Notes under the pieces: generated by a model | What the model saw: only the letters and a program-made list of their open reading frames with translations | What the model was told of the DNA's origin: nothing | Databases searched by the model: none | Shown here: positions 8,417 through 17,015 of the stretch, in pieces | Numbering within the stretch: the stretch's first letter is position 1 | Layout: each line of letters opens with the position of its first letter | Made by a program: the position numbers and the translations under genes | DNA from: Deltaproteobacteria bacterium CSP1-8 | GTDB lineage: Bacteria > Desulfobacterota > Deferrimicrobia > Deferrimicrobiales > Deferrimicrobiaceae | Assembly (NCBI GenBank): GCA_001443455.1 | Contig: LDXO01000004.1 | Span: 23,340-87,339 of the forward strand | Length of the DNA: 64,000 bases | Direction: 5' to 3'

Positions 8417-10654
8417 ATGAGGGACAGGGCTTTCTGGGAAACCTGGCTCCGCCGGAACGCCGCCCCGATACGGGACCGCATGCATTCCGTGCGCGACTGG
8501 TATCGTGCCGCGGAGGTTGCGAAGGGAGAGCGAAGGGCGTTCCGGGCGGCGTTGAAGAACTTCGGGGAAGCCGGCAGACGGAAGAAAGGCGGGAAGCCCG
8601 GTCGCCGCGCGGGGAAAGGGCCGGCGGCGGAGTCGCCGTACGGAGCGCGCGGCAGGGGAGCGGAAAGGGACCGGGGGGGAGCGCAGCGGGAAGGTCGACT
8701 CCGGTTCACGCGGGAGGGGAGGCCCATCGTGGTCCCGGACTCCCCGGAGGAGCCGGCGATCCGCGTTCCCGGACATGCCCTTGGCGACGCCTTGCCCAAG
8801 GACCGCGTCCTCGTCCGGCTGGAGAAACGGCGCGTAGGCGCTCCTGCCTATGGCCGGATCGTCCGGGTCGTCGAACGGGGCATCCGGGAATTCGTGGGGC
8901 GATATACCACGGTGGGAGACCGCCGGTTTGTCCGCTTCCGCGACCGGGAGGCGGATCTTCACCTTCCGGTGACAGTTCCCGGAAGGCTGGACCCGGAGCC
9001 GGGGGAACTCGTTCTGGCCGAGATCACGGAATACCCGGCGGGAGGAAAGGATGGCCGCGCGACGATCGTCCGCCTTCTCGGAAAGAGCCACACCATGGAG
9101 ACGATTGCGCTCGCCGTCACCGCGGCGCGGGGAATATCCGCGGAATTTTCCGAAGGGGCACTCGGGGAAGCGGGCCGCATCCCGGCAACGGTGCGTGTCG
9201 CAAGGCGGGGGGGGAAGGGGGACCGGAACGGGAACCTTCCCCGTGTCGACCAGCGCAGGCTTCCGTTTGTCACGATCGACGGGGAGGACGCCCGAGACTT
9301 CGACGACGCGGTCTGCCTGGTGCGCGAACGCGGGCGGGACCGGCTTCTTGTCGCCATCGCCGACGTTTCGCATTACGTCCCCCCGGGGGGGGACGTCGAC
9401 CGGGAGGCGTACGCCCGGGGAACGAGCGTCTACTTCCCCGACCGCTGCATCCCGATGCTCCCGCCGTCCCTTTCAGAGGGAGTGTGCAGTCTGAAGCCGG
9501 GGGTCAACCGGCTCACGGTAACCGTGGACATCCCGTTCAACGAGCAGGGACGCCCGGAAACGGCCTCCTTCTACCCGTCCTGCATCCGCAGCAGGGCCCG
9601 GCTTACCTACGACGACGTGCACGCCTATCTCACGCGGCAGGAGGAGAGGGGGAAGGGGAGAACCATTCCGGTGGAAATCGGGGAGATGCTTCGCCGGATG
9701 GAGACATTCGCCGGACGCCTCACCCTTGCCCGCGCCGACCGGGGTGCGCTCGACTTCGACCTGTCCGAGGCGAAGATCGTCGTGAGGGAGGAGCTTCCCC
9801 GGGAGGTGACGGCCGCCCCACGCTGGGAGTCCCACCGGCTGATCGAGGAGTTCATGCTGCTCGCCAACACCGCGGTGGCCGAGTTCCTCTCCTCCCGGGG
9901 ATTCCCGTTTCTCTTCCGGATCCACGAGCCGCCTGCCGAGGACCGCATGGAAGAGTTCGAGGATGCCGCCGGGAAACTCCTCAAGCAAGCACGGGTCACG
10001 GAGCGCCGGGACATCTCCTCACGACTCCAGGCATGGGCAGCCGCGGCACGCGGGGGGAAGTACGAACGATTCGTCAACATGCTCCTGCTTCGCAGTTTGA
10101 TGCTGGCCCGGTATGGCCCGGAGTCGATGGGGCACTTCGGGCTCGCCCTCTCCCGATACACCCACTTCACTTCCCCGATCCGCCGCTACCCGGATCTCAT
10201 CGTTCATCGGGTGCTCAGGGCGGCCCTCGGAGACAAGGATCTTGCGTCCTACCTCGGGACGATTTCCACCGCGGGGAAGGATATGGGAGTGCACCTGAGC
10301 GCCCGGGAGCGGAATGCGTTGGAAGCGGAGCGCGACGTCGAGCGACGGGCGAAGGCGCTCTACATCTCCTCCCGGGGAGAGGAGACGTTTTCCGGGGTCA
10401 TCACCTCCCTTACGGGCTACGGGTTCTATGTCGAACTGGAGGAATGCCTCGTGGAGGGGCTTGTCCCCATATCGTCCCTTCGTGACGACGAATACCGGTT
10501 CTCCGCGGACCGTGGGGAGTGGGTTGGCGTCGTCAGGAAGAGGAGGTTCTCCCTGGGAGAACGCCACCGTCTGAGGCTGCGGAAGGCGGATGTCGACCGG
10601 GGGGAGATCGACTTTGCCATTGTCGATACGGGGGCTCCGTCCCCGCTTCGCTGA
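8417..10654 (+). CDS. rnr: Ribonuclease R (3'-5' exoribonuclease, RNB family)
   Basis: A 745-residue hydrolytic 3'-to-5' exoribonuclease that degrades structured RNA, including rRNA and mRNA fragments. A basic, Lys/Arg/Gly-rich N-terminal region (about residues 45-95) precedes cold-shock-like OB domains. The RNB catalytic centre, with the acidic cluster DGEDARDFDDAV, lies near residue 288. Further RNB motifs include SHYVPPGG and HFTSPIRRYPDL. A C-terminal S1 domain (about 655-735) contains GYGFYVELEE. Length fits RNase R rather than the shorter RNase II. The ATG at 8417 follows a gaagaggg site. It is transcribed divergently from tRNA-Leu. Confidence 0.93.
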   Translation: MRDRAFWETWLRRNAAPIRDRMHSVRDWYRAAEVAKGERRAFRAALKNFGEAGRRKKGGKPGRRAGKGPAAESPYGARGRGAERDRGGAQREGRLRFTREGRPIVVPDSPEEPAIRVPGHALGDALPKDRVLVRLEKRRVGAPAYGRIVRVVERGIREFVGRYTTVGDRRFVRFRDREADLHLPVTVPGRLDPEPGELVLAEITEYPAGGKDGRATIVRLLGKSHTMETIALAVTAARGISAEFSEGALGEAGRIPATVRVARRGGKGDRNGNLPRVDQRRLPFVTIDGEDARDFDDAVCLVRERGRDRLLVAIADVSHYVPPGGDVDREAYARGTSVYFPDRCIPMLPPSLSEGVCSLKPGVNRLTVTVDIPFNEQGRPETASFYPSCIRSRARLTYDDVHAYLTRQEERGKGRTIPVEIGEMLRRMETFAGRLTLARADRGALDFDLSEAKIVVREELPREVTAAPRWESHRLIEEFMLLANTAVAEFLSSRGFPFLFRIHEPPAEDRMEEFEDAAGKLLKQARVTERRDISSRLQAWAAAARGGKYERFVNMLLLRSLMLARYGPESMGHFGLALSRYTHFTSPIRRYPDLIVHRVLRAALGDKDLASYLGTISTAGKDMGVHLSARERNALEAERDVERRAKALYISSRGEETFSGVITSLTGYGFYVELEECLVEGLVPISSLRDDEYRFSADRGEWVGVVRKRRFSLGERHRLRLRKADVDRGEIDFAIVDTGAPSPLR

Positions 10655-10678
10655 TCCGGCCGGGGCCTCACGGTCTGC

Positions 10679-10700
10679 AAAAAAAAGGGGGGCGTCCCCC
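10679..10700 (-). terminator. Rho-independent terminator of the HTH gene
   Basis: Read on the minus strand, GGGGG-ACG-CCCCCC forms a G/C stem immediately followed by eight T residues. It begins directly after the TAA stop of the HTH protein gene. On the plus strand the run is A-rich, so it is not a terminator for rnr. Confidence 0.85.
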
Positions 10701-10898
10701 TTACCTGGTTTTCTTGCCCGTGGTTTCCCCGGAGAAGAAGGCCTTCAGGTGATTCTCCGTAACGTGCCATTTTCTTGCAAGTTTGATCCCCTTGATCCTT
10801 CCGTCCCGGAGATATCTTTGTACGGAAACCCGGCTCATCCCGAGGAGTTCCACGAGGTCCTCCACCTCATACACTTTCATCCCGTCGATTACCTTCAT
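10701..10898 (-). CDS. Excisionase/MerR-like helix-turn-helix DNA-binding protein
   Basis: A 65-residue protein that is almost entirely one winged-HTH domain of the excisionase/HTH_17 type. YEVEDLVELLGMSRVSV forms the two helices, followed by QRYLRDGRIKGIKLARKW, in which the wing and the usual final Trp are seen. Such proteins act as excisionases, antitoxin-like regulators or small transcription factors; no integrase or toxin lies nearby. Start ATG 10898 has a gaggg site 10 bases upstream; Met7 (10880) is an alternative. It lies downstream of a 73-residue gene on the same strand and ends at a strong terminator, so the two probably form a short operon. Confidence 0.8.
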   Translation of the reverse strand: MKVIDGMKVYEVEDLVELLGMSRVSVQRYLRDGRIKGIKLARKWHVTENHLKAFFSGETTGKKTR

Positions 10899-10962
10899 CC
10901 GGCTTTTCCCTCATGCTGCGATGGACGCCATTTTCCGAACGGAAGAATGTTCACGGGCCCCG

Positions 10963-11184
10963 CTACGCCGGCCCGGGTGGGAATAAGAGATTCCCTCCCC
11001 CCAGGTTCCCGTCATGTTGTTTGCGAAAGCGGAGTTTTTCGTACACATACCTGCGGAATTCATGGATCTCCTCCGGGGAGGGATCCTCCCAGACCGGTCT
11101 CCCGTTTTCGTTGACCAGTCCGAGGGCGATGTGCTTCTTTTTTTCTTCCTGCCGTAACGTCAACCGTCTCACCAAAGACCTCAT
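10963..11184 (-). CDS. Small hypothetical protein (73 residues)
   Basis: I do not recognise this protein. The ATG at 11184 is chosen because a near-perfect aggaggtga ribosome-binding site precedes it by about 5 bases, although the frame is open further upstream. The product is basic and charged at the N-terminus (RRLTLRQEEKKK), then has a segment around residues 25-58 with acidic and Arg/Tyr-rich helices (SPEEIHEFRRYVYEKLRFRK), and a glycine- and proline-rich tail. It has no signal peptide or membrane helix. It shares its strand and probably its transcript with the HTH protein gene 64 bases downstream. Function unknown. Confidence 0.6.
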   Translation of the reverse strand: MRSLVRRLTLRQEEKKKHIALGLVNENGRPVWEDPSPEEIHEFRRYVYEKLRFRKQHDGNLGGGNLLFPPGPA

Positions 11185-11261
11185 TCTCACCTCCTCTGCT
11201 CCGGGGGGAGCGGGCCGGGTTTCCGGCGGCCTCTCCTCCGGGGTCGGAAAGGTTGTCAGAG

Positions 11262-11402
11262 TATCTTGTCTACCATTTAGAGTATATTTTATGATACTTG
11301 TCAATGATATTTTGCCATTTTATGTCCTTTTTGGATTATATTTTATATTCGTAAGTACTTTAAAAAACTATTTTATATATTTTAAATGTCTGAAGTTTTC
11401 CT
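11262..11402. other. AT-rich intergenic island
   Basis: This stretch of about 140 bases is overwhelmingly A+T, in sharp contrast to the GC-rich surroundings. It contains the promoter-like boxes described above and several T- and A-runs. I see no gene in it. Base composition this different may mark foreign DNA, a curved-DNA regulatory region or an insertion scar. The remainder up to the response regulator gene (11403-11623) is GC-rich again and holds only a short direct repeat. Confidence 0.7.
11276..11304 (-). promoter_or_regulatory. Putative promoter and operator of the small HTH operon
   Basis: On the minus strand a perfect TTGACA (11299-11304) lies 17 bases from TCTAAA (11276-11281), placing transcription start about 85 bases before the 73-residue gene. 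Inverted and direct repeats of AGTAT/ATACT and GACAAGTATC/GACAAGATAC overlap the boxes between about 11255 and 11304, suggesting regulator binding sites. Confidence 0.5.
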
Positions 11403-11545
11403 AAAGGCCCTTGATCTTTCTCGACGAGACCAAAACCATCGGACTTTCCGTCGATGAGGACAGCCGTTCCGGAGGGAGGAAAACGGTTGGGTCCCGTATC
11501 CGCTTTGCCTCGCCTCCGCCCCCGGCGAGTTTCGACGGGAGCGTG

Positions 11546-11573
11546 ACGGAATCGATAGCAACGGAATCGATAG
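11546..11573. repeat. Short tandem direct repeat upstream of the receiver gene
   Basis: The 13-mer ACGGAATCGATAG occurs at 11546-11558 and again at 11561-11573, a 15-base period. It lies about 50 bases before the start of the receiver-domain gene and could be an activator or repressor site. There is no direct evidence of function. Confidence 0.6.
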
Positions 11574-11623
11574 TTGAAAACCTGCCGGATTCTCACTAAA
11601 ATGAGGGACAATTTGGAGGGACC

Positions 11624-12784
11624 ATGCCCATGGCCGCCAGGCTTCTGCTCGCCGAAGACAGTCTCACCATCCAGAAGGTCTTCGAGTTGACGTTCAAGCA
11701 ATCCGGAATCGCCCTCACGGTGGTCGACAACGGGGACGACGCCGTCCGGCTGGCGAAAGAGATCTCCCCCGACATCGTCGTCGCCGATGTCTCTCTTCCC
11801 GGGAAGGACGGGTTCCAGGTAGCGACCGAGTTGCGGTCCACGGAAACGGCGGCTCCGTGCCCCGTCCTCATCCTCGCCGGCACGCTCGCCCCCTTCGACG
11901 AGGAGAGGTTCAAGAGGTGCGGGGCGAACGGCGTCCTGTTCAAGCCGTTCGAGTCCCAGGAACTGATCGACAAGGTCGAGTCCATTCTTCGGGCCGCAAA
12001 GGAGCCCGCCCCGGTTCCGGAGGAGAGGGAGCAAGCCCCCCCTCCCGCGGAGGAACCCTGGGATTTCAGCGATGTCTTGATCGAGGCGGAGGCGGATGCG
12101 GGGGCTCGCGCATCGCGGTCGGCGGGCGGAGACGACCTCGCCGGCGTCGCGATTGCTTCCGCCGGGACAGGCGAGAGCAGCGTGTCGCTGGGGGATTTCG
12201 ACGTGTCCCTCGAGGATATCGAGGGGCAACCCGAACCCAAGGAGGCTGCCCCGGAATTTGCACCCTCGATGCAGGAAGAGCCCGGCGGGTTCGCTCCTCC
12301 CGTGGAACTTATGGAAGAGAGGGTCGAGACCGTCTCGCACCTCGAACCGCCCGCGTTCGACGACTCGCCCTCCGCCGTCACCGATCTCACCCCGGCATTC
12401 GAGATGATCGAGGAACTGGAGGAGATCGACTTCCTGGAAACGATCGAGTCGCCCGAAGAGGGGGGAGCCGGACCGGCCCCCGTAACCGCCAGGGTCGTGC
12501 CGTCCGCCGCACCCGTTTCCCCCGACGCGGAGCCTTCCCCCCGGGAACAGGAGCTCCGGGAGCTGTTCTCCGCGAGAGCGCAGGAGATCTTCGAGAAGGT
12601 GGCCGCCGAGACCGTGGAAAAGGTGATGTGGGAAGTGGTGGAGAAGCTTACGAAGGAGTTCACCGAGAAGATCCGGGAGTCCGTGGAGACCGTGGCGTGG
12701 GAGGTTATCCCGGCCACCACGGAGGCGCTCATCCGAGAGGAGATCGCCCGGATCCGCGAGCAAGCCGGGAAGGAATCTTCCTGA
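11624..12784 (+). CDS. Response regulator receiver protein with acidic linker and helical C-terminal tail
   Basis: A 386-residue protein with an N-terminal receiver domain (about 1-120). The acidic pocket is EDS, the phospho-acceptor is Asp55 in VADVSLPG, and the conserved Lys lies in LFKPF. A long Pro/Glu/Ala-rich, apparently disordered linker (about 125-300) follows. The C-terminal region (about 305-380) is an amphipathic, probably coiled-coil helix rich in EKV and EKI repeats. There is no DNA-binding or enzymatic output domain, so the output is probably protein-protein interaction or localisation, as for FrzS-like regulators. ATG 11624 follows a ttggaggga site. It stands alone, 111 bases before valS. 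No kinase is adjacent. Confidence 0.8.
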   Translation: MPMAARLLLAEDSLTIQKVFELTFKQSGIALTVVDNGDDAVRLAKEISPDIVVADVSLPGKDGFQVATELRSTETAAPCPVLILAGTLAPFDEERFKRCGANGVLFKPFESQELIDKVESILRAAKEPAPVPEEREQAPPPAEEPWDFSDVLIEAEADAGARASRSAGGDDLAGVAIASAGTGESSVSLGDFDVSLEDIEGQPEPKEAAPEFAPSMQEEPGGFAPPVELMEERVETVSHLEPPAFDDSPSAVTDLTPAFEMIEELEEIDFLETIESPEEGGAGPAPVTARVVPSAAPVSPDAEPSPREQELRELFSARAQEIFEKVAAETVEKVMWEVVEKLTKEFTEKIRESVETVAWEVIPATTEALIREEIARIREQAGKESS

Positions 12785-12895
12785 AGTCCCCCCGCCGGCA
12801 GGCGAACCCCCCACGCACGGGAATGTCGATCGCGGGATGGCCGGGCAGGACACCGGCCGCCCCGCGGTAATACCGGTTTCGTAAGGCAGGCGCGC

Positions 12896-15544
12896 ATGGG
12901 AGCCAGGGAACAGGAGAAATCGTACGATCCGGCAATCGCCGAGGCGAAGTGGTATTCCTACTGGGAACGCCTCGCCCTCTTTCACGCCGATCCCGCCCGT
13001 CCGGGCGATTCCTACAGCATCGTCATCCCGCCCCCGAACGTCACCGGCTCCCTGCACATGGGGCACGCGCTCAACGTGACCCTGCAGGACGTCCTGATCC
13101 GCTACCACGGGATGCTGGGCAGGAACGTGCTCTGGCTGCCGGGGACCGACCACGCGGGGATCGCCACGCAGAACGTGGTCGAGCGCCTGCTCGCGAGCGA
13201 GGGGATCGACCGGCAGACGCTGGGGAGGGAGAAATTCGAGGAACGGGTCTGGAAGTGGAAGGAGGAAAGCGGCGGGGTCATCCTGAACCAGCTCAAGCGG
13301 CTGGGCGCGGCGTGCGATTGGGGGCGGGAGCGGTTCACGATGGACGAGGGGCTCTCCCGCGCGGTACGGGAGGCGTTCGTGCGACTCCACCGGAAGGGGC
13401 TCGTCTACCGCGGACGCTACATCATCAACTGGTGCCCCCGGTGCCGCACGGCGCTCTCCGACCTCGAGGTCGCCCACGAGGAGACGAAGGGGGGCCTGTA
13501 TTACATCCGGTACCCCGAACTCTCGGGGCGACGGAGCGTGGTGGTGGCCACGACCCGCCCCGAAACGATGCTGGGGGACACGGCGGTCGCCGTCAACCCG
13601 AAGGACGAGCGGTATGCCGGGAGGGTCGGCGCGACGCTCCGCCTCCCCCTCATGGACCGCCCCATCCCCCTGATCGCCGACGAGATGGTGGCCCCCGAAT
13701 TCGGGACCGGGGCCGTGAAGATCACGCCGGCCCACGACCCGAACGACTTCGAGGTGGCCAGGCGGCACGACCTGCCCGCCGTGCGGGTGATCGACGATTC
13801 GGGGAAGATGACGAGGGAGGCCGGCGCGTTCGCGGGAATGGACCGGTTCGCATGCCGGGAGGCGGTCCTCGAACGCCTGCGGAAGGAGGGTTTCCTCGTC
13901 AAGGAGGAGCAGTACCTCCACAACGTCGGCCGCTGCTACCGGTGCAAGACGGTGGTCGAGCCCACCGAAAGCATCCAGTGGTTCGTGAAGACGAAACCGC
14001 TCGCGGAACCCGCGATCCGCGCCGTGCGGTCCGGGGAGACCCGGATCATCCCCCCGAACTGGGAACGGACCTATTTCGACTGGATGGAGAACATCCGGGA
14101 CTGGTGCATCTCCCGGCAGATCTGGTGGGGGCACAGGATTCCCGCCTACCACTGCCCCGCATGCGGCCTGACGATGGTGGAGGTGGAAGCTCCGGACCGT
14201 TGCTCCTCCTGCGGTTCGGGCGATCTCCGCCCGGAGGAGGACGTTCTGGACACATGGTTCTCCTCCGCGTTGTGGCCCTTTTCCACGCTGGGCTGGCCGG
14301 ACCGGACCGAGGACCTTGCCCGGTATTACCCCACTTCCGCGCTCGTCACGGGTTTTGACATCCTCTTTTTCTGGGTGGCGCGGATGATGATGATGGGGAT
14401 CGAGTTCACGGGAAAGGCCCCCTTCCGCGACGTGGTGATCCACGCGCTCGTCCGGGACGCGAAGGGCGAGAAGATGAGCAAGACACGGGGCAACGTCATC
14501 GACCCGCTCGACCTCATGGAGCGGTACGGGACGGACGCCTTCCGGTTCACCCTGGTCGCCCTCGCCGCGCAGGGAAGGGACATCCGGATGTCCGACGAAC
14601 GCCTGGAAGGGTACCGGAACTTCATGAACAAGCTGTTCCAGGCGGGTCGGTTCGTGCGGATGAACGTCGACGGGAACACGGCGAGGAACCTCGCGGAGGA
14701 CCTGTCCGTCGTCGACCGATGGATCCTTTCCCGCCTGCAGCGCGTGATCGACGAGATCCGGAAGGGGATCGAGGAGTACCGGTTCAACGAGGCGAGCTCG
14801 GTGTTCTACCAGTTCGCCTGGCACGAGTTCTGCGATTGGTACCTGGAGATGATCAAGACTTCGCTGTTGCCGGAAGCCGGCGCGGAGACGAGGGAAAACC
14901 AGCGCGCCGTGCTGCTCTCCGTGTTCGAGACGATCCTTCGGCTTTCCCACCCTTTCCTGCCGTTCCTCTCGGAGGAGATCTGGCAGTCGCTGCCGGGGAA
15001 GCGGGGGAGCATCATGACGGAGCCGTACCCGTCGGCCGATCCGGACCGGGCCGATGTCGACGTCGAGGAGGACATGGGGCACCTCATGGAGGTCGTTCGC
15101 GCCGTCCGGAACATCCGCAGCGAACTGAACGTACCCCCCGCGAAGAGGGTGGAGGTGCGCCTGAAGGGGCAGACGGAGGATCTCGGGTTCCTGCGCGACC
15201 ACGAGGAGATCATCCTTCGGCTGGCGCGGGCGGGGAAGGTGGCCTACATGGGCCCCGAATACATCCCGGTCGAGGACGCCACGGCGGTCGTGAATGACAT
15301 CGAGGTGTGCCTGCCCCTGGCGGGCCTCATCGATTTCCGCAAGGAATCCCAACGACTCCGCAAGGAGATCGACAAGGCCAACGCGGAGCTCGCCGTCGTG
15401 AGCACGAAGCTTAGAAACGAGAAGTTCGTGGCGAACGCCCCCGCGGACATCATCGAGGCGCACCGGACCCGCAGGGGGGACCTCGAGCTGAAGCTTACCA
15501 GTCTTTCCCAGAACCTCGAACTGGTGACCCGATACCTGCCGTGA
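12896..15544 (+). CDS. valS: Valyl-tRNA synthetase
   Basis: A class I aminoacyl-tRNA synthetase of 882 residues that charges tRNA-Val. The HIGH-type motif is seen in NVTGSLHMGHAL (about residues 45-57) and the KMSKS motif in EKMSKTRGN (about residue 526). The CP1 editing region contains TTRPETMLGDTAV. A zinc-like Cys cluster (CPACG ... CSSCGSG) lies near 420-445. The anticodon-binding domain and a C-terminal coiled-coil arm (about 810-875) complete the protein. Length is normal for ValRS. The stop overlaps the GTG start of nadC by 4 bases, so nadC is translationally coupled. Confidence 0.97.
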   Translation: MGAREQEKSYDPAIAEAKWYSYWERLALFHADPARPGDSYSIVIPPPNVTGSLHMGHALNVTLQDVLIRYHGMLGRNVLWLPGTDHAGIATQNVVERLLASEGIDRQTLGREKFEERVWKWKEESGGVILNQLKRLGAACDWGRERFTMDEGLSRAVREAFVRLHRKGLVYRGRYIINWCPRCRTALSDLEVAHEETKGGLYYIRYPELSGRRSVVVATTRPETMLGDTAVAVNPKDERYAGRVGATLRLPLMDRPIPLIADEMVAPEFGTGAVKITPAHDPNDFEVARRHDLPAVRVIDDSGKMTREAGAFAGMDRFACREAVLERLRKEGFLVKEEQYLHNVGRCYRCKTVVEPTESIQWFVKTKPLAEPAIRAVRSGETRIIPPNWERTYFDWMENIRDWCISRQIWWGHRIPAYHCPACGLTMVEVEAPDRCSSCGSGDLRPEEDVLDTWFSSALWPFSTLGWPDRTEDLARYYPTSALVTGFDILFFWVARMMMMGIEFTGKAPFRDVVIHALVRDAKGEKMSKTRGNVIDPLDLMERYGTDAFRFTLVALAAQGRDIRMSDERLEGYRNFMNKLFQAGRFVRMNVDGNTARNLAEDLSVVDRWILSRLQRVIDEIRKGIEEYRFNEASSVFYQFAWHEFCDWYLEMIKTSLLPEAGAETRENQRAVLLSVFETILRLSHPFLPFLSEEIWQSLPGKRGSIMTEPYPSADPDRADVDVEEDMGHLMEVVRAVRNIRSELNVPPAKRVEVRLKGQTEDLGFLRDHEEIILRLARAGKVAYMGPEYIPVEDATAVVNDIEVCLPLAGLIDFRKESQRLRKEIDKANAELAVVSTKLRNEKFVANAPADIIEAHRTRRGDLELKLTSLSQNLELVTRYLP

Positions 15545-16365
15545 TTTCCCGGCTCGAATACGAGGGGATCGTACGCGCCGCGCTCCGGGAGGACGCGCCC
15601 TTCGGCGACCCCTTCGGCTCCTCCTTCTCCGGCCCGGCTCGCGGGATCTTCCTCGCCGGGGGAAGGGGCGTCTTCTGCGGCGGCATGGTGGCGGCCGAGG
15701 TGTTCCGCCAGGTGGACCCGCAGGTCTCCGTGACGTTTGTTCCCGAGGGGAGCCGGGTGTCGCGGGGGGAAACGGTCGGGGAGGCGGGAGGGGCGGCGTC
15801 GTCGCTTCTCCGCGGGGAGCGGGTGGCCTTGAATTTCCTCCAGCGCCTGTCCGGAGTCGCCTCGACCACGGCCGCGTATGTCGAACGGGTATCCCCGTTC
15901 GGCACCCGGATTCTGGACACCCGGAAGACCACTCCCCTGCTTCGTGTCCTGGAAAAGTACGCCGTGCGGACAGGCGGCGGGGACAGCCACCGTTTTTCCC
16001 TGTCCGACGGCGTTCTCATCAAGGAGAACGCCATCCGTGCGGCGGGGGGGATCCCCGTGGCCGTGACGGCGGCCCGGAAAATGGCGCACCACCTCGCCCG
16101 TGTGGAAGTCGAGGTGGAGAGCCTGGAAGCGGCGGAAGAAGCCGTCGCCGCCGGCGCGGACGCCCTCCTTCTCGACAACATGTCTCCCGAGACTGTCCGG
16201 GAAGCGGTGCAACGTTTCGGGAACAAGGTTCTCCTCGAGGCCTCCGGGGGGATCCACCTGGGGAACGTGGCGGAATACGCGAAGACAGGCGTCCCCGCGA
16301 TTTCGATCGGCGCCCTGACGCATTCTTCCCCGGCGCTCGACATCTCCTTCGAGATCGAGCCGTGA
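15541..16365 (+). CDS. nadC: Nicotinate-nucleotide pyrophosphorylase (carboxylating)
   Basis: Quinolinate phosphoribosyltransferase, 274 residues, which converts quinolinate and PRPP to nicotinate mononucleotide in NAD synthesis. Family motifs seen are ALREDAPFGD, the active-site segment LDTRKTTP, RTGGGDSHRF with its substrate-contacting residues, LLLDNMSPE and LEASGGI, the phosphate-binding end of the barrel. Start GTG 15541 overlaps the valS stop, and the gene ends in a 4-base overlap with the next gene. The other de novo NAD genes (nadA, nadB) are not in this window. Confidence 0.95.
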   Translation: MISRLEYEGIVRAALREDAPFGDPFGSSFSGPARGIFLAGGRGVFCGGMVAAEVFRQVDPQVSVTFVPEGSRVSRGETVGEAGGAASSLLRGERVALNFLQRLSGVASTTAAYVERVSPFGTRILDTRKTTPLLRVLEKYAVRTGGGDSHRFSLSDGVLIKENAIRAAGGIPVAVTAARKMAHHLARVEVEVESLEAAEEAVAAGADALLLDNMSPETVREAVQRFGNKVLLEASGGIHLGNVAEYAKTGVPAISIGALTHSSPALDISFEIEP

Positions 16366-17015
16366 AACGGCTCTCTCTGGTATTCCTTGCCGGATGGATC
16401 CTTTCCGCGATACCCTTTTCCCCCTGCGACGCGGAGGAGAGAGGGACGGGGGGGCATCGGCTCTACGAGGCGATGGCGGCTATCGTGAACGGCGAGGTGA
16501 TCTTCCTGTCCGACGTCGTCTGGGAGGCGTGTCTCCGGGGGTGCGGGGCCTTCCCGGGGGATAAGCCGGTCGCACTCACCCTCCCCGGGGCCCGGGACAG
16601 GCTGATCATGGACACCCTCGTCATGCAGGAACAGGAGAAACTGGAGCTCGGAACGGTCGACATCGCGGCCTTGCAGAAGGCGGCATCCCGGGCGGAGGTC
16701 CTCATGGAGACCTGTCCCTCCCCCTGTGCGAAGGATGTTTCCGCGGGCCAGGTCCGGGACTATGCGGCGAGGAGGCTCTTGGTCCGGGATTTCCTCGAAA
16801 AGCGCGTATCGGTGTTCGTCGACGTGAACGAGGAGGAGGTGCAGAAGGAGATCACCCGCCGCGCATCGCGGTCGGGGGGAAGCACCGGGGAGATCCCGGA
16901 GGAGACGGTACGAAGGGAACTCTTCGAAGAAAAGGCCGAAAGGGAGATCCGAAACTGGTTCGACAGGGCGACATCCAAATCCCGGATCCTGCTTTCCCCC
17001 CTGGAGGAACGATGA
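16362..17015 (+). CDS. Exported SurA-N-like periplasmic protein
   Basis: A 217-residue secreted protein with an N-terminal signal peptide (about residues 1-24, ending near CDA-EE). The following IVNGEVIFLSDV resembles the opening of SurA/PrsA-type chaperone N-terminal domains. The rest is helical and charged, and I see no PPIase parvulin domain. A Cys-rich segment (ETCPSPCAKD) and an earlier pair (EACLRGCGAF) could form disulphides in the periplasm. Start GTG 16362 overlaps nadC by 4 bases, and the end overlaps queD by 4 bases. The role in outer-membrane protein folding is inferred from weak similarity only. Confidence 0.6.
   Translation: MKRLSLVFLAGWILSAIPFSPCDAEERGTGGHRLYEAMAAIVNGEVIFLSDVVWEACLRGCGAFPGDKPVALTLPGARDRLIMDTLVMQEQEKLELGTVDIAALQKAASRAEVLMETCPSPCAKDVSAGQVRDYAARRLLVRDFLEKRVSVFVDVNEEEVQKEITRRASRSGGSTGEIPEETVRRELFEEKAEREIRNWFDRATSKSRILLSPLEER

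Noticed and set aside
10687-10700. G-run/C-run hairpin after rnr as another copy of the repeat family
   Set aside because: It lacks the conserved interior words and is followed on the minus strand by a T-run, so it is a simple terminator.
11411-11599. 62-codon frame upstream of the receiver gene
   Set aside because: No ribosome-binding site and no recognisable domain; the segment is better read as a leader with a short direct repeat.
11360-15463. 1367-codon minus-strand open frame opposite the receiver gene and valS
   Set aside because: Antisense shadow common in GC-rich DNA; Arg/Pro/Gly-rich, no domain, and valS on the other strand is unambiguous.
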